DNA from: Actinoplanes sichuanensis
GTDB lineage: Bacteria > Actinomycetota > Actinomycetes > Mycobacteriales > Micromonosporaceae
Reading direction: 5' to 3'
Length of the DNA stretch: 64,000 nucleotides
Assembly (NCBI RefSeq): GCF_033097365.1
Contig: NZ_AP028461.1
Span: 4,712,001 to 4,776,000, forward strand
Positions 52,581 to 64,000 of this stretch are shown here, piece after piece. The notes below the pieces were generated by a model. The model was given only the letters and a program-made list of their open reading frames with translations. It had not been told where the DNA came from and did not search any database. Both the position numbers and the translations under genes were made by a program. Position 1 is the first letter of the stretch. Each line of letters starts with the position of its first letter.

Positions 52581-53721
52581 GGGCTGGGAGCCCACCCCGT
52601 TTCGCGAGTTCGTCCTCAAGGTCCACCAGCTCTGCAACCTCGCGTGTGACTACTGCTACGTGTACGAAATGGCCGATCAGAGCTGGCGCGACCGGCCGAA
52701 GCTCATGTCCACCGCGGTCTGGCAGGCCGCCGCTCGACGGATCGCCGAGCATGTGCGCGACCACCGGCTCACACAGATCGGTGTCATCCTGCACGGCGGA
52801 GAGCCTCTGCTGGCGGGCCCCGATCGCCTCCTTCGCCTGATAGCCGACGTTCGGGCCGCGATTCCGGAGTCCTGCACCGTTGACATCGGTATGCAGACGA
52901 ATGGTGTTCTGCTGACCGAGAATGTTGCGACACGGCTGGCCGATGCGGGGGTTCGGATCGGTGTCAGCCTCGATGGCACAGCGGAAAGCCACGATCGACG
53001 AAGGCGATTCCGCAACGGTGCGGGCAGCCACGCCGCCCTTGAAAGAGCGTTGGATCTGCTGCGAAGTCCACGGCTCCGTCCGGCGTTCGCCGGCATCCTG
53101 TGCACCGTGGACGTCGACGCGGATCCCGTCGACACCTACGAGAGTCTTCTCCGCCATCGCCCGCCGCACATCGACCTGCTTCTCCCCCACGCGAACTGGG
53201 CGTCACCCCCATATCGGCCGGCAGGGCGTGCTGAAGCCTACGGCCGATGGCTCATCGAGGTATTCGATCGGTGGTACTCCACGACGAGCCAGGAGACCGG
53301 GATCCGGCTGTTCGAGGAGATCATGGACCTCGTGCTCGGCGGGTACAGCCGATCCGAACAGGTCGGGCTGAGCCCGATCGCCGTGGCGGTGGTCGAGTCG
53401 GACGGGTCGATCGAGCAGGTCGACTCCCTCAAGAGCGCCTACCCCGGGGCCTGCGTCACCGGTTCGAGCGTGCTCACCGATCCGTTCGACTCGGCACTGG
53501 AGCATCCGGGGGTGGTCGCCCGCCAGATCGGCATCCGTGCGCTGTCCGCCGAGTGCATCGAATGTCCCGTACATCGCTTGTGCGGCGCGGGGCACTACGC
53601 ACACCGATACCGGCCGGGCGACGGCTTCCGTCACCCGACCGTGTACTGCGACGACATGCTGGTGTTGATCGGCCACATCCGCCGCCGCCTGACAGCGGAC
53701 CACCCCGAGATCGGGACCTGA
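52486..53721 (+). CDS. FxsB-family radical SAM/SPASM peptide maturase
   Basis: A 411-residue radical SAM enzyme. The cluster motif CNLACDYC gives Cys50, Cys54 and Cys57, after PTPFREFVLKVHQ, which is characteristic of FxsB-type cyclophane-forming maturases. VILHGGEPLLAG and SLDGTAESHDRRRR are also family marks. The C-terminal SPASM domain has CIECPVHRLCGAGHYAHRY and VYCDD for a second cluster. Such enzymes crosslink aromatic side chains within a peptide. ATG 52486 follows GGGAGG by 9 nt. The gene ends 4 bp from the convergent giant gene. Confidence 0.85.
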   Translation: MRSTRVSATSVGIHHPAIWPYRQLDVAALRGEGWEPTPFREFVLKVHQLCNLACDYCYVYEMADQSWRDRPKLMSTAVWQAAARRIAEHVRDHRLTQIGVILHGGEPLLAGPDRLLRLIADVRAAIPESCTVDIGMQTNGVLLTENVATRLADAGVRIGVSLDGTAESHDRRRRFRNGAGSHAALERALDLLRSPRLRPAFAGILCTVDVDADPVDTYESLLRHRPPHIDLLLPHANWASPPYRPAGRAEAYGRWLIEVFDRWYSTTSQETGIRLFEEIMDLVLGGYSRSEQVGLSPIAVAVVESDGSIEQVDSLKSAYPGACVTGSSVLTDPFDSALEHPGVVARQIGIRALSAECIECPVHRLCGAGHYAHRYRPGDGFRHPTVYCDDMLVLIGHIRRRLTADHPEIGT

Positions 53722-53725
53722 GCGA

Positions 53726-56700
53726 CTAAACAGGCGCCGACTCGATGTCGCAATCGATTCGCTTACCGAGATGCGCCAGCCGTACGTCCGGGTGTGCCTC
53801 GCCGAAATCGGGCAGCCGCAGCATCGCGTCGACGGCATTCCTGAGCATCGGTTCCCCCGTTCTCTCATCTCCGGAGGCGATCAGGTCGATGGCGTGGTTG
53901 ACGGCGCAGACCAGGCTGTACAACTGGTCCGCGCCTCGCACACGCCGGGACCGTTCCAGAACCTCACCCGACATGCGCAACGCCTCGTTGACCTCACCGG
54001 CCGCCGCCAGGTCGTTCGCAAGGTTCGTGGCGCAGCACAGGGTGTACGGATGGTCCGGCCCGAGCAGGACGGTCAACCGGTCGAGTGCGGCCCTGTTGAG
54101 CTCGCGGGCACCGGCGACGTTACCGCTCTGGCGATACGCGATCGCCAGGTTCGTAGCACAGACGTGCGTCATCGGGTGGTCGGGCGACCGCTCCTGGTAG
54201 AGGCGCAACGCCTCCTCGCCCACCTTGATCGCCTCGACCAGTTCACCGTTGTCGCGCAGTGCGTTCATGAACGACTGCGCGACCAGAAGGGTGTTGGGGT
54301 GATCCGCGCCGAGACGGTTACGGAACGCAAGCCGAAGCGACCGGAACTCCTCAGCCGCGTCCCTCGCCTGTCCCATCTTGCGCAGGCTCATCACCATGGT
54401 GCGGCGGGTGCGGATCACGTGCGGGTGGTTGGTGCCGACGGCGGCCTCGTAGAGACCGATGTTCTCGCGCAGCAGCCGGTACGCCTCGCCATAACGGCCG
54501 AGGGCGTAGAGGTCCGCCGCGACACTGCCGGCCATCAGCAGGGTCAACTCGTCGGAAGGGCCGTAGGCGCGTTGCGCGGTGGCCAGTGTCTCCTCATCGA
54601 GGACCAGCGCGTTCTCATAATCGCCGACGAGACGCAGGTCGACGCCGAGATTGTTGGCCGTACGGATGGTCGCGCGATCGTCTCGGCCCAACACCCGGAC
54701 GTGACGGGGGTAGTTGTCCTGGCTCAGGTCTCGGGCTTCGGCGTATCGGCCGATCACCCGGAAGTCCTGGCTGACGCTGTTCACCGTCGCCATCGTGTGC
54801 TCGTGGTCCGGGCCGAAGGCACGCTGGAAGCCGGCCAGCACGTCTTGGTCGATCTCCAAGGCCTCCTCGGCGAAGCCCAGCGCCTGAATCGCATTCGCCC
54901 GGTGCCGCCGCGCGATCAGGGTCAGCTCATCCTCCGGGTCGAATCGTGCCTCCCAGATGGCGAGTGCGTCGGCGGCCAGGTCTCGGCTGCTTTCATAGTC
55001 GCCGACCAGATACCGGAAGCGGATCTGGTCGAGAACCACCTGTCGAGCCTCGTCGTCATCCGATTCGATCACGCCGGAGGCAGTGATGTGCGCGGAAAGC
55101 TCGGCGTGCTTGTCCCGTTCCCTGACATTGATGCGGTCCGGGTTCCCGGGATTAGCGTAGGCGAGCATTGTCTGTACGGTTTCACGAACCTCGACCTGAA
55201 GTTGGCCGTCCATCTCAGCCTGCACCATACGTTGCACCAGCCGGTGAATCTGGAAACGCGAATTGCGGGTGTCGTTACGCGCTAATTCCCATCGTGCGAT
55301 TTCCTTTACCGCCCGCTCGAGCGGCGCCTGATCTCGTAGGGTCCGACTCAGGCGCCTGGAGAACGGTGTGGCCAGCCGGCCACGGTGCAGCAGGTCCAGG
55401 GAAATCCATTCCGGCCCGAAATAGGAGGCGAGCTGCAATAGCTGCGCCGCATGTCCGAAACTCTGGCTGAGTTGATTGAAGGCGATACTCATGGCAGCCG
55501 CGGCGTGGCGCGGATAGCCGAGCGCGTCGGTCTCCTGACGGCGTTCGAGTTCTTCAGTGAACAGACGAAGATACTCGGTGACCGGCTCGCGTGTCTCGGT
55601 GTGCCAGGCGGCCGCCTGGGCTAGCGAGATCGGCAGGTCGCCCAGCCTGTCGGCGAGCGTATCGGCGTCGGCCGGCCGCAGCCCGCCGTGGCGCTCGAGC
55701 AGTGCGACGCTCTCCGACCTGGTGAACTTGTCGACCTGGACCGCGCGGCCCTGATCGGACCAGGTGTTCTCCCGGGTCGTCACCAGCACATGCCCGTGCC
55801 GGGGTGAGGGCAGCAGGCCGCGCACGGATTCCGGATCACCGATGTTGTCGAAAATGAGCAGCCAGTGCTCGGCTTTCCTACGTTCTTCCAGAGCCTCGTG
55901 GACACGCCGGATCGTGCCGAGAGTGTCACCGGTGACCGGCGTCTCCAACTGGCCGGCGAGTTCCACGAGGGATCGCCGGATCTCCGCCGGGTCTTCCGCG
56001 GCCACCCACCAGACCAGGTCGTAGTCCCCGCGATGACGGTGAACATATTCGATGGCCAATTGTGTCTTACCCACACCGCCGAGCCCGTATAGCGCTCGGG
56101 GCAGCAGAACCGCGGTCTGCGCACTGTTCACCAACATGGCTCGCATACGGCTGAGCATGTCGTCTCGCCCAACGAAGTTCACATTCTGGGGCGGGACCGT
56201 CTTCCAGCCGGCCGGTGCATAGCCGGACTCCCGAGCAGGAATAAACACCGCCGGGCTGGTGTAGTGGGTCATTGAAGGTCCACCCGCCAAATTCGATCGA
56301 TTATCGGATGATGTTATGTACGAGGGCTGTTCGCGGTTCAGCAGCTCCCGTAGGCGTGCCGCCTTCTGCCGGTAGGAACCCCCGATTGACTCTAGAACAT
56401 CTACTGCCACGGCCGCGAAAGCTCGGGCCCTTTGATCTAGATCTGCGACGGGATGTTGTGCTGCTAGAAGCGCTAAAAAATCGAGATTAGTGCCCATCCG
56501 GCTCACTAAATATCGGGACACCTCGACCAGCACGCTTAGGGCGTCCTGCCGAGTCAGGCTGCCGATCAACTCCTGGCGGGTTCCGCGGACGAAGTCGTAC
56601 ACCGTTTCCTCGGGGTCGGCCGCCGACTCGGTCACCTGTTCCAGCAGGCCGCCGAGGAAGACCTCGCGCAGCGCCGTCGGTGCGGCGGAGGGCAACTTCG

Positions 56701-58011
56701 CGTGCTGGACCAGCCGCATGACCGGCAGGGTGAGCGGAGCCGCGGCGGCCAGCAGCGGCGCCAGCCGCGCCGCGTCAAGCGACGCCGTCGCATTGAACCT
56801 GGTGACGATCTCGCGCGGGCCGAGCCGCGGTGCCAGAACCGCCTCCGGGTTCCCCGAGAAGACTCGTTCGTCCATCAAACCGGTGAAAAGAGCCCGACCC
56901 CGGTACGGACGGTCCGTCTCACCGGTCACCAGCCTCGCCCAACTCGCGAGCCACCGGACACCCAATTCGATGAGCGGGACCACGACGCCCGGAGTGCTGG
57001 AACCGTGCCCCTGGATCGTCTCGCCCAGCAGATGGATCGGTTCGTCGGACGGCTCGACCTTCAGGTTGGCGTTGGCGGTCACCGGCTCGACACTGGAGAG
57101 AGCCACCGACCGCACCGTAGGGCCGATATCGTCCCAGAGACGCTGCGGCAGCGGCTGTACGACTGCGACGGGGCCGGCCTTCGCCCAGATCTCCAGCGCA
57201 GCGGCCATCCGCCCGTCGCACCACGCATCGCCGAGGCAATCGGAGACCACAAGCACCACCCGGCGTCCCTGAGAGTCGATTAGTTCCGACGGTGCATGCT
57301 TGAAACTAGCTGAAGTTCCTTCCGCGGTCAGCGTCAAATGCGACTCGGCAGAGTCACTGTTCATGTTCCAGACTCGAACGTCCCGGAAGGCACCCAGCTC
57401 GTAGATCACGCCGATCAACTCGCGAACGGTCTGACCCGAGACGGCCATGGAGTGCGTGCGGTCGGCGACCACCGCCACGTCGAGCCAGCGGCCCTCGGCC
57501 GGCGCGAAAATCGGCAGCATTATGTCGTTCAGCGCCGCCTCGTGCGCGGTCGCGTCCGCGTCGAGTTCGCCCGGCTCCGTGGACGGCACGTGGCGCTTGA
57601 AGGGACGTAACGCCCGCGCGAGCGAGAGCCGGGCCAACGCGGGCGCGGTCGGTGCGCGGAAGGGGACACCGAGGGGCTGCGCGCCCTGCGGTTCGACGCG
57701 ACGGACCTCGACCTCCGGGCCGACCACCTCGACCGCGGATTGATCGGCGGGGACCACCTCTCGGGGTGCGTCGACCGGTTCGGTCTCCCCGGGCAGTGGC
57801 TCCGCCGGTGACTTCGTGGTGACGGTGCCCTCCGGGGCCGCAGCGGTCGAAGGCCGCTGATCCTCGCCGGAGGGGTCGGTCGAAACGCGGATGTCGGCCG
57901 GGCCCATCTGGTCGGCCAACCAGAGCGCATCGGAGATGTCCGTTGCGGAGGGGGCCAACGCTGCACTCCGGGCTGCGGCCGCCAAACGTTCGACGACACC
58001 GTCGGGCGGCA

Positions 58012-58012
<1 letters not shown>
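53726..58012 (-). CDS. SAV_2336-type vWA/NB-ARC/TPR protein (FxSxx-system TPR protein)
   Basis: A 1428-residue protein. Residues 1-45 are the SAV_2336-type leader helix (DISDALWLADQMGP). Residues 160-470 look like a vWA-like module with VADRTHSM and VVSDCLGDAW as degenerate MIDAS segments. An NB-ARC ATPase follows, with NFVGRDDML, Walker A GLGGVGKTQ (643-651) and LLIFDNIGD. From ~1000 to the end run repeated TPRs of the kinesin-light-chain type (FGPDHEHTMATVNSVSQDF and variants). ATG 58012 overlaps the MoxR stop (TGATG). It is probably the sensor/effector core of the locus. Confidence 0.85.
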
Positions 58013-59024
<1,012 letters not shown>

Positions 59025-59028
<4 letters not shown>

Positions 59029-61415
59029 GGCTCTCCCCTCCTCGAGGGTGATCTCAAAACGCCATTACTGAACTGGACTTTCCGGTCGTAATCACAAGCG
59101 AGTACAGATACGTGACGGGCGAGTGCGGAGTTCACGGTGGAGTCGCCTACGTCGGACCGCCAATCCGCGATCCGACGAGGCAGATCACGCACCGGAACCT
59201 CCGCGAGAGCCTGCTCGACAGCGGCACGGAACTCCTCGGCCAGCGCCTCCTGCCTGGTCCACACCATGTACGCGACGCCCGAGGCGAGCGCGGCCACGTA
59301 AGCGTCATGGGGTCGCAGGTCCGCCTGCCCGACCGGCGGCCGTCCACACACCAGGGCGAGCTTGTCGTCCGGACGCAGCCGGGCCGCGATCTCGCTCGGT
59401 GTGGACCGGTCGGTCGGCTCGAGGTAGTGCACCCTGTCGGGCCGAGGTACCTGCTGTTCCTGAGCCAGCCGCCATTTCGCACGCCACGACGGCCACAACC
59501 GGTCTTGCCTCAACCGTTCATAGCTGCGTAGAACCACCGTGAATCGCGAGCCGATCGGCACGGGCAGAAGGTCGGTGAGGTCCCAGTGATCGATGGCCTC
59601 GGTCAGCAGAACCCGAGGAACGATCACCTCGACGATCAAATTCTCCGGTTCATAGCCGAGCTCGCGGTACACCTCACCGAACAGGGCATCGACCCGCCGC
59701 TTGATCACGTCGAGAGGATCGGCATCGTCTGAATTGACCAGCACGTGCTGCGGACGACGGGTACGCTGGAGCACCGCGCTGAGTTGGAAGAGCTCGGTCG
59801 GACGCAACGCGTCCGGCGCTATCTGAATCACCAGCGCGGGCGCCTCGGGCTCCCGCGTCTCCGCAATCGCGATGCAGGCGGCCCGCAGATTCGCCAGGTC
59901 GACGGACTTCAGGTGCTGACGCGCCGCACAGCGGTCGCTCCAGATACGCAGTTCACGGCACAGGTCCGGCAGGTGAGCCGCGAGGTGTTCGACGAACGTG
60001 AAGATGCGTGGCAGGGGTCCGCTGTCCGACTGCTCCTCGACGGCGCGCACCAGTGCCGGCAGATCGGCGTGCCCCGCACTCGTCGACGGCACGCCGGCAT
60101 GTCGGCGGGCGTCCGCCAACGGAGCCGACGGAACTCCCCGCAACAGATGGACGAGGTCCTCGCGTTCCAGGTCGGTCAGCAGACTGTACGGACTGAGTAG
60201 ATCCACGAGGGTCTCGAGCTGATCGAATTCGGGCCCGTGCGGCAGGTGCGTCAGGAGGCGTCGCAGACCACCGGCGATCGGCTGCAGCCTTTCGATCAGC
60301 GTCCACGCATCATTCTCGGCGTTCGCAGACGAGACGACGGACAGCCCGCGCCCGAGCCACGTCTCGATCTCGTCGAACAGAGCCGTTCGGCTCGTGCGCT
60401 TCCGGAAGGCCGGTTGCGACAACAGCACCCGATGCAGATCATTTCGGGCTCCGGTGCCCAACGGCGTCGGCTGTTCTGCTCCGGGCATCGACGGCGGCAC
60501 CCGATGCGCCCGGAGCCGATCCTCCAGAGTCCCGGTGAGCAGGGCCTGAGTGTCGCGGTATCGCACCAGGTCAGCGAGGATGCGCATGTCGGCCGGACGA
60601 CGGCAGAACCGGACAAGCTGCTGCACGGTCGGCACATCAGCGGACAGGTGCAAGCGAGCCGTCGACGGAAGCCGTTCGGCTATCCATACCCGGGTGTCGA
60701 CCGAGGCGAGTTCGCCCACTCTTTCGAAGACCTGCGTCAGTTCACCCAGAACCGCGTCGCTCAGTGTCGTGCCGGGCTCCGTCTCGGTCAGCAGAGCGGC
60801 AGCCGTGCGCCAGTAGATCCCCACCGTCTCCATCGGGATCATGAAGGCGACGATCCGATCGCCGGAGAGCCGGGACGTGACCACGATGCCGACCACACGG
60901 CGGCTGATCGCGTCGATGACGCCCCCGCCGCTGAACCCCCGCTCGATCCGTTCCGGGGCGCCGTTGGCGCTGGCCGAGAGCTGGATCCGCTCGCCGACGC
61001 TCTCCACGATCCGAGTCTCGGTCCACACTCCCAGATCGAGGCCGTCGGGGTGCCCGAAGACGAGTGCCTCATTACCTCGTGCCCGCTCCCACGGAGCGAG
61101 CTCGGCGGGCAGGACGTCCTTGGGCGGCTGGCTGTCCATCTCCAGGATCGCGATGTCGCGCTGATTCGCGGCCTCGGGGAACCAGCCGCCCTGCATCACT
61201 CGCGCGGGTGAGGCAGTGCCCTCATTGGATCGGGGGAAGTCGACGATGAAGTCGTCGACGGGGTGTTCCATGCCGTCACTCAGCACATGCGCACAGGTCA
61301 GCACGTGTCGATCGGAGATGAGGACGCCGGAGCCGCACACCACACCGTCGGCATTGACGATCCGCGCCTGCCATCTCGGTAGTGAGGTCGGGAACGCCTC
61401 TCTCCCGGTCACCAC
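59025..61415 (-). CDS. Trypsin-like protease with effector-associated and VMAP-C domains
   Basis: A 796-residue protein. The N-terminal S1 domain is complete: His43 (VLTCAHVL), Asp87 (QRDIAILEM), Ser162 (RGFSGGGV). Residues 220-480 contain three small helical domains of the EAD (effector-associated) type, for example ADMRILADLVRYRD and AFRKRTSRTALFDEIETW. From about 530 on is the VMAP-C region (LIVEVIVPRVLLTEAIDHWDL, RFTVVLRSYERLR). No signal peptide, so it is cytoplasmic. It is the first gene of the operon and probably the executioner protease, held in check by the ATPase partners. Confidence 0.86.
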
Positions 61416-61565
61416 CAGGTGCCGCCGACCCGCAGCCCGCGATGTCGTGGACAGCGATGCATGTCAGTCCCTCTCGGCAGTGGCGGCTGGGCAGGACCGG
61501 CGCCTGATAGTGCGCATTGTAGGGGAGCCACTTCACCGCGTGTCTAGACACTATGGACCGACGAC

Positions 61566-61600
61566 GGCGACCCGATCGCCGCGGCGGCGATCGGGTCGCC
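61566..61600 (-). terminator. Perfect 15-bp-stem terminator behind the 8-codon ORF
   Basis: GGCGACCCGATCGCC (61566-61580) pairs perfectly with GGCGATCGGGTCGCC (61586-61600), loop GCGGC. It lies between two divergent genes, where no terminator is needed unless something short is transcribed here. The only candidate is the mini-ORF at 61674-61700, which ends 73 bp upstream on the same strand. Confidence 0.7.
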
Positions 61601-61673
61601 GTGTGTTCCGTTCTCGGCGTGAGTGCGGGCGGGCCAGGCTCTCGATGGTCGCTGCCGGACCCACCCGCCGGGC

Positions 61674-61700
61674 TCACCAGTACGGCGTGAACTTGATCAT
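61674..61700 (-). CDS. Eight-codon ORF with strong RBS (possible leader peptide)
   Basis: ATG 61700 preceded by GGGAGGTGCGCG reads MIKFTPYW and stop. The Shine-Dalgarno is as good as any in the window, at 6-nt spacing. A perfect terminator follows at 61600-61566, and then the trypsin-VMAP gene begins at 61415. This is the layout of an attenuator leader or an independent micro-transcript. Too short to judge by coding statistics. Confidence 0.35.
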   Translation of the reverse strand: MIKFTPYW

Positions 61701-61856
61701 CGCGCACCTCCCTCGGTCGGCCGGTCGAGAGGAAGTACATCGACAGCCACTGAACAGGCAGTGACCGACCGGACTTCGCGGCGGGAAGTGTTCGTTCAGT
61801 GGGCGACGCCATCGTGTCCGCAGTGGTCGCCGTGGACGACCGGGAAGGGGCCAACC

Positions 61857-63065
61857 ATGACGTCGCTCGTACGCAACCGGGAATTCCGTGCCGTGGCGGT
61901 GACCGAACTGTTGTCGGTGCTCGGCGATCAACTGTCGCGGGTCGCGCTCGCCCTCCTGGTCTTCGCGCGGACCGGGTCCGCCGGTCTCAGCGGACTGACG
62001 TACGCGCTGACCTATCTACCCGCGGTCGCCGGTGGTCTACTGCTCTCGCCGATGGCGGACCGGCGACCCCGACGCGCGATCCTGATCGCGATCGACGCGG
62101 CCCGGGCGGTGATCGTCCTGGCCATGGCGGTCCCGGGCACCCCGCTGCCGATCCTCTGCGCGCTGGTCGCCGCGTCCACCTTCCTGAGCGGCCCCTATCA
62201 GGCGGCCCGTCTCGCGATGCTGCGCGACATCCTGCCGCAGGAGCAGTACGGGCCCGGCATGGCGATACGACAGTCACTGAATCAGGGCGCGACGCTGGCC
62301 GGGTTCGCCTCCGGCGGCTTCCTGTCCACCGCCTTCGCACCCACCACCTGCCTGGTCGTCGACGGTGCCACGTTCGCCCTATCGGCGCTCGTGCTGCTGC
62401 TGTTCGTCCGCCACCGCCCGGCCACTCTGCCGTCCGCCGCGCCGGCCGCCGTGACCACGACCCTCCGGCTCGTCTGGCGGTCACCGGCCCTGCGCGCGGT
62501 GTTCCTGACCGCGTTCTCGGCGCTGTTCCTGATCGCCCCGGAGGCCCTCGCCGTGTCGCTGGCCGCCGAGCTGTCGGTCAGCCCGCGATGGGTCGGCCTG
62601 TTCATGGCGTCGGCCGGGCTGTTCGCCATCGTGTTCCTAGCCTTGCTGGCCAGATACGTGACGGCGGCTCACTACGCGAAGGCGTTCCCGGTCGCCTCTG
62701 TGGCGCCCGGCCTGCCGTTGCTGCCGATGGCCGCGATCGACGACCCGTACCTCATCCTGTTGGTCTTCGGTCTCAGCGGCGCGATGTGGGCGGTGTCGAT
62801 CGTCATCTCGGTGTCGTCGTTCGCCGAGCTGCTTCCCGACGATCAGCGGGCCCGGGGCATGGGCATCGCGGCCTCCACGAACCTGACGGCACACGGCGTC
62901 GGGGCGGCCGTCGCGGGGTTGATCGCCGAACGGATCGGCGCCGGCGCCGCGATCAGCGTCCTCGGCCTGGCCGGGGTGGCGTTCGCGATCCTGCCCGTCA
63001 TGCTCTGGCGGCGGGCCGGTCACCCGGCTCGACACCCGGACACGGCCCCGGCGCTCACGCCGTGA
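61857..63065 (+). CDS. MFS exporter (MFS_3/EntS-like)
   Basis: A 402-residue major facilitator with 11-12 hydrophobic helices. The start MTSLVRNREFRAVAVTELLSVLGDQLSRVALALLVF is typical of the MFS_3 group, and DRRPRRAILIAIDAAR is the loop 2-3 motif. Relatives export siderophores, macrolides or other small molecules. ATG 61857 follows GAAGGGGCCAACC. It is divergent from the conflict operon and may export its product, which is speculation. Confidence 0.85.
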   Translation: MTSLVRNREFRAVAVTELLSVLGDQLSRVALALLVFARTGSAGLSGLTYALTYLPAVAGGLLLSPMADRRPRRAILIAIDAARAVIVLAMAVPGTPLPILCALVAASTFLSGPYQAARLAMLRDILPQEQYGPGMAIRQSLNQGATLAGFASGGFLSTAFAPTTCLVVDGATFALSALVLLLFVRHRPATLPSAAPAAVTTTLRLVWRSPALRAVFLTAFSALFLIAPEALAVSLAAELSVSPRWVGLFMASAGLFAIVFLALLARYVTAAHYAKAFPVASVAPGLPLLPMAAIDDPYLILLVFGLSGAMWAVSIVISVSSFAELLPDDQRARGMGIAASTNLTAHGVGAAVAGLIAERIGAGAAISVLGLAGVAFAILPVMLWRRAGHPARHPDTAPALTP

Positions 63066-63176
63066 CGGCCGGCGTCCAGTCGGGAGGTGACACCCACCGA
63101 CCGTCGAAGCCATCTACGATCCTCGTTCAGGCCACCCGGCGCCCCGGGCGGCCACCCACGACGAAGGACGCATCAC

Positions 63177-63617
63177 ATGCCGCAGGAGACCGCCGCACCG
63201 CAGACCGTGAAGATCGTCGCGGGTGGACTGGCGCTGCTCGGCGTGCTGAACATCGGCCGGGTCGTCGTGCAGACCGCTGTGGCGTACGGCGACTGGGCCG
63301 ACGGCCCCCTGATGATGTACCTGTTCCTCAACGCGATTCCGGTCGCCGCCTCGGTGTTCCTGCTGCCCCTGGCCTATCAGCTGGTCCGCGGCCGGTCGTG
63401 GGCGTACATCACGGCCATCGTGCTGGTCACCATGGGCTGTGTCTTCGGCGCGCTCATGCTGCTCGCCGCCCTCGCCGCAGACGGTCTCCCGCTCCTCGGG
63501 CTCGTCATGTTCACCGCGCCCGTCGCCGTACTGCTGGGACTGATCATCCCCTCCTCGGTGCGGGCCTTCTTCGCCGACAAGCCGGCACCCGCCTCGTACC
63601 CCGTGTCCGGTTTGTGA
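63177..63617 (+). CDS. Small membrane protein with four helices
   Basis: A 146-residue protein with four hydrophobic segments (VKIVAGGLALLGVLNIGRVVV, MMYLFLNAIPVAASVFLLPLAY, WAYITAIVLVTMGCVFGALMLLAAL, LLGLVMFTAPVAVLLGLIIP). No catalytic motif and no recognised family. It starts 112 bp after the MFS gene and may be co-transcribed. Confidence 0.7.
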   Translation: MPQETAAPQTVKIVAGGLALLGVLNIGRVVVQTAVAYGDWADGPLMMYLFLNAIPVAASVFLLPLAYQLVRGRSWAYITAIVLVTMGCVFGALMLLAALAADGLPLLGLVMFTAPVAVLLGLIIPSSVRAFFADKPAPASYPVSGL

Positions 63618-63720
63618 GACAGCGCACGCGATGCCGGACTGGCACAAAACCGTGAGAATCACCGGGCGCGGACGACTCTAGGCTCCCAACGTCAAGATCA
63701 CCATGCACGTTGGAGACACC

Positions 63721-64000
63721 ATGTCCACCCGCACCATCGCGCTCCTGCTCGCCGGCGCCGGCCTGGCCCTGAGCACCACCGCCTGCACCGCCACGCCGAC
63801 CACACCCACCGGTGCGCCGCCGAGCCGGTCGTCCACTCCCACCGGCCCATCGGACGGTCCGAGCGGGTCAGCGACTCCGGTGGCACAGGTGCGACTCGCC
63901 GACGAGGGCGCACACCCGTTCCAGGTGGCGCTGCTGAACCTGAAAGCCTCGGACGACGCCGGGAACCCCGCCGCCGACGACCGGGACCGGCTCACCTGCG
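63721..64000 (+). CDS. Lipoprotein, truncated by the window end
   Basis: ATG 63721 after GTTGGAGACACC starts a lipoprotein signal (TIALLLAGAGLALSTTAC) with lipobox-like STTAC. A Pro/Thr/Ser linker and the beginning of a soluble domain (QVRLADEGAHPFQVALLNLK) follow. The rest lies outside the window. Confidence 0.7.
   Translation, partial: MSTRTIALLLAGAGLALSTTACTATPTTPTGAPPSRSSTPTGPSDGPSGSATPVAQVRLADEGAHPFQVALLNLKASDDAGNPAADDRDRLTC

Overview
The window is a high-GC actinobacterial chromosome segment. A sporulating, polymer-degrading Micromonosporaceae such as Actinoplanes is the best guess. This rests on the codon use, the many actinomycete-only families (SARP regulator, DUF6193, DUF1963, SAV_2336/FxSxx-type TPR protein, CU044_2847/trypco2) and the set of secreted hydrolases. 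No rRNA, tRNA or CRISPR array was seen. All family calls were made by eye from motifs.

Layout. 0-10 kb: an XRE regulator, a secreted GH114 glycosidase, a SigE-like ECF sigma factor overlapping an anti-sigma-like membrane protein, a membrane-anchored Mrr-type nuclease, a lipoprotein, a barstar-like protein, a DUF6193 protein, an alpha/beta hydrolase and an SDR. 10.2-23.5 kb: an accessory island bounded by 211-bp direct repeats of the 3' end of a HEAT-repeat gene. It holds small orphan and immunity-type genes, an IS110 element, a decayed IS6-type element, an ORF-less group II intron, several frameshifted or truncated genes, and a release-factor-2-like gene that lacks the GGQ motif and has TGA where RF2 has a Trp codon. 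A NIDO/SGNH-hydrolase gene also lies here. 23.4-33.8 kb: the intact HEAT gene and an arsenic locus of two divergent units. The left unit encodes a small CC-repeat peptide, an M28 peptidase, ArsR, an ArsO-like flavoprotein and an MFS carrier. The right unit encodes ArsR, an ArsR-ArsC fusion, an aquaporin and ArsC. The likely logic is that arsenate is reduced by ArsC, arsenite leaves through the aquaporin, and ArsR proteins control both arms from a shared 122-bp region.

33.9-51.7 kb: mostly secreted proteins. These are an S1-protease homologue without its catalytic His, a WXG100-like protein with a lipoprotein, a SARP regulator, and two divergent cell-wall hydrolases whose identical C-terminal repeats form a ~0.6-kb inverted repeat. 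A membrane-methyltransferase fusion, an ATPase/HTH regulator and an FAD monooxygenase follow. A three-gene cellulase operon (small secreted protein, GH6, GH9) closes the region.

51.8-61.7 kb: a conflict-type locus. The plus strand carries a trypco2 protein, a small peptide ORF and an FxsB-type radical SAM/SPASM maturase. The minus strand carries three overlapping genes: a trypsin-VMAP protein, a MoxR AAA+ ATPase, and a giant vWA-like/NB-ARC/TPR protein. This is the MoxR-vWA-VMAP architecture joined to a possible cyclophane RiPP. An 8-codon ORF with a strong RBS and a perfect 15-bp-stem terminator sits upstream of the operon. The window ends with an MFS exporter, a small membrane protein and a truncated lipoprotein gene.
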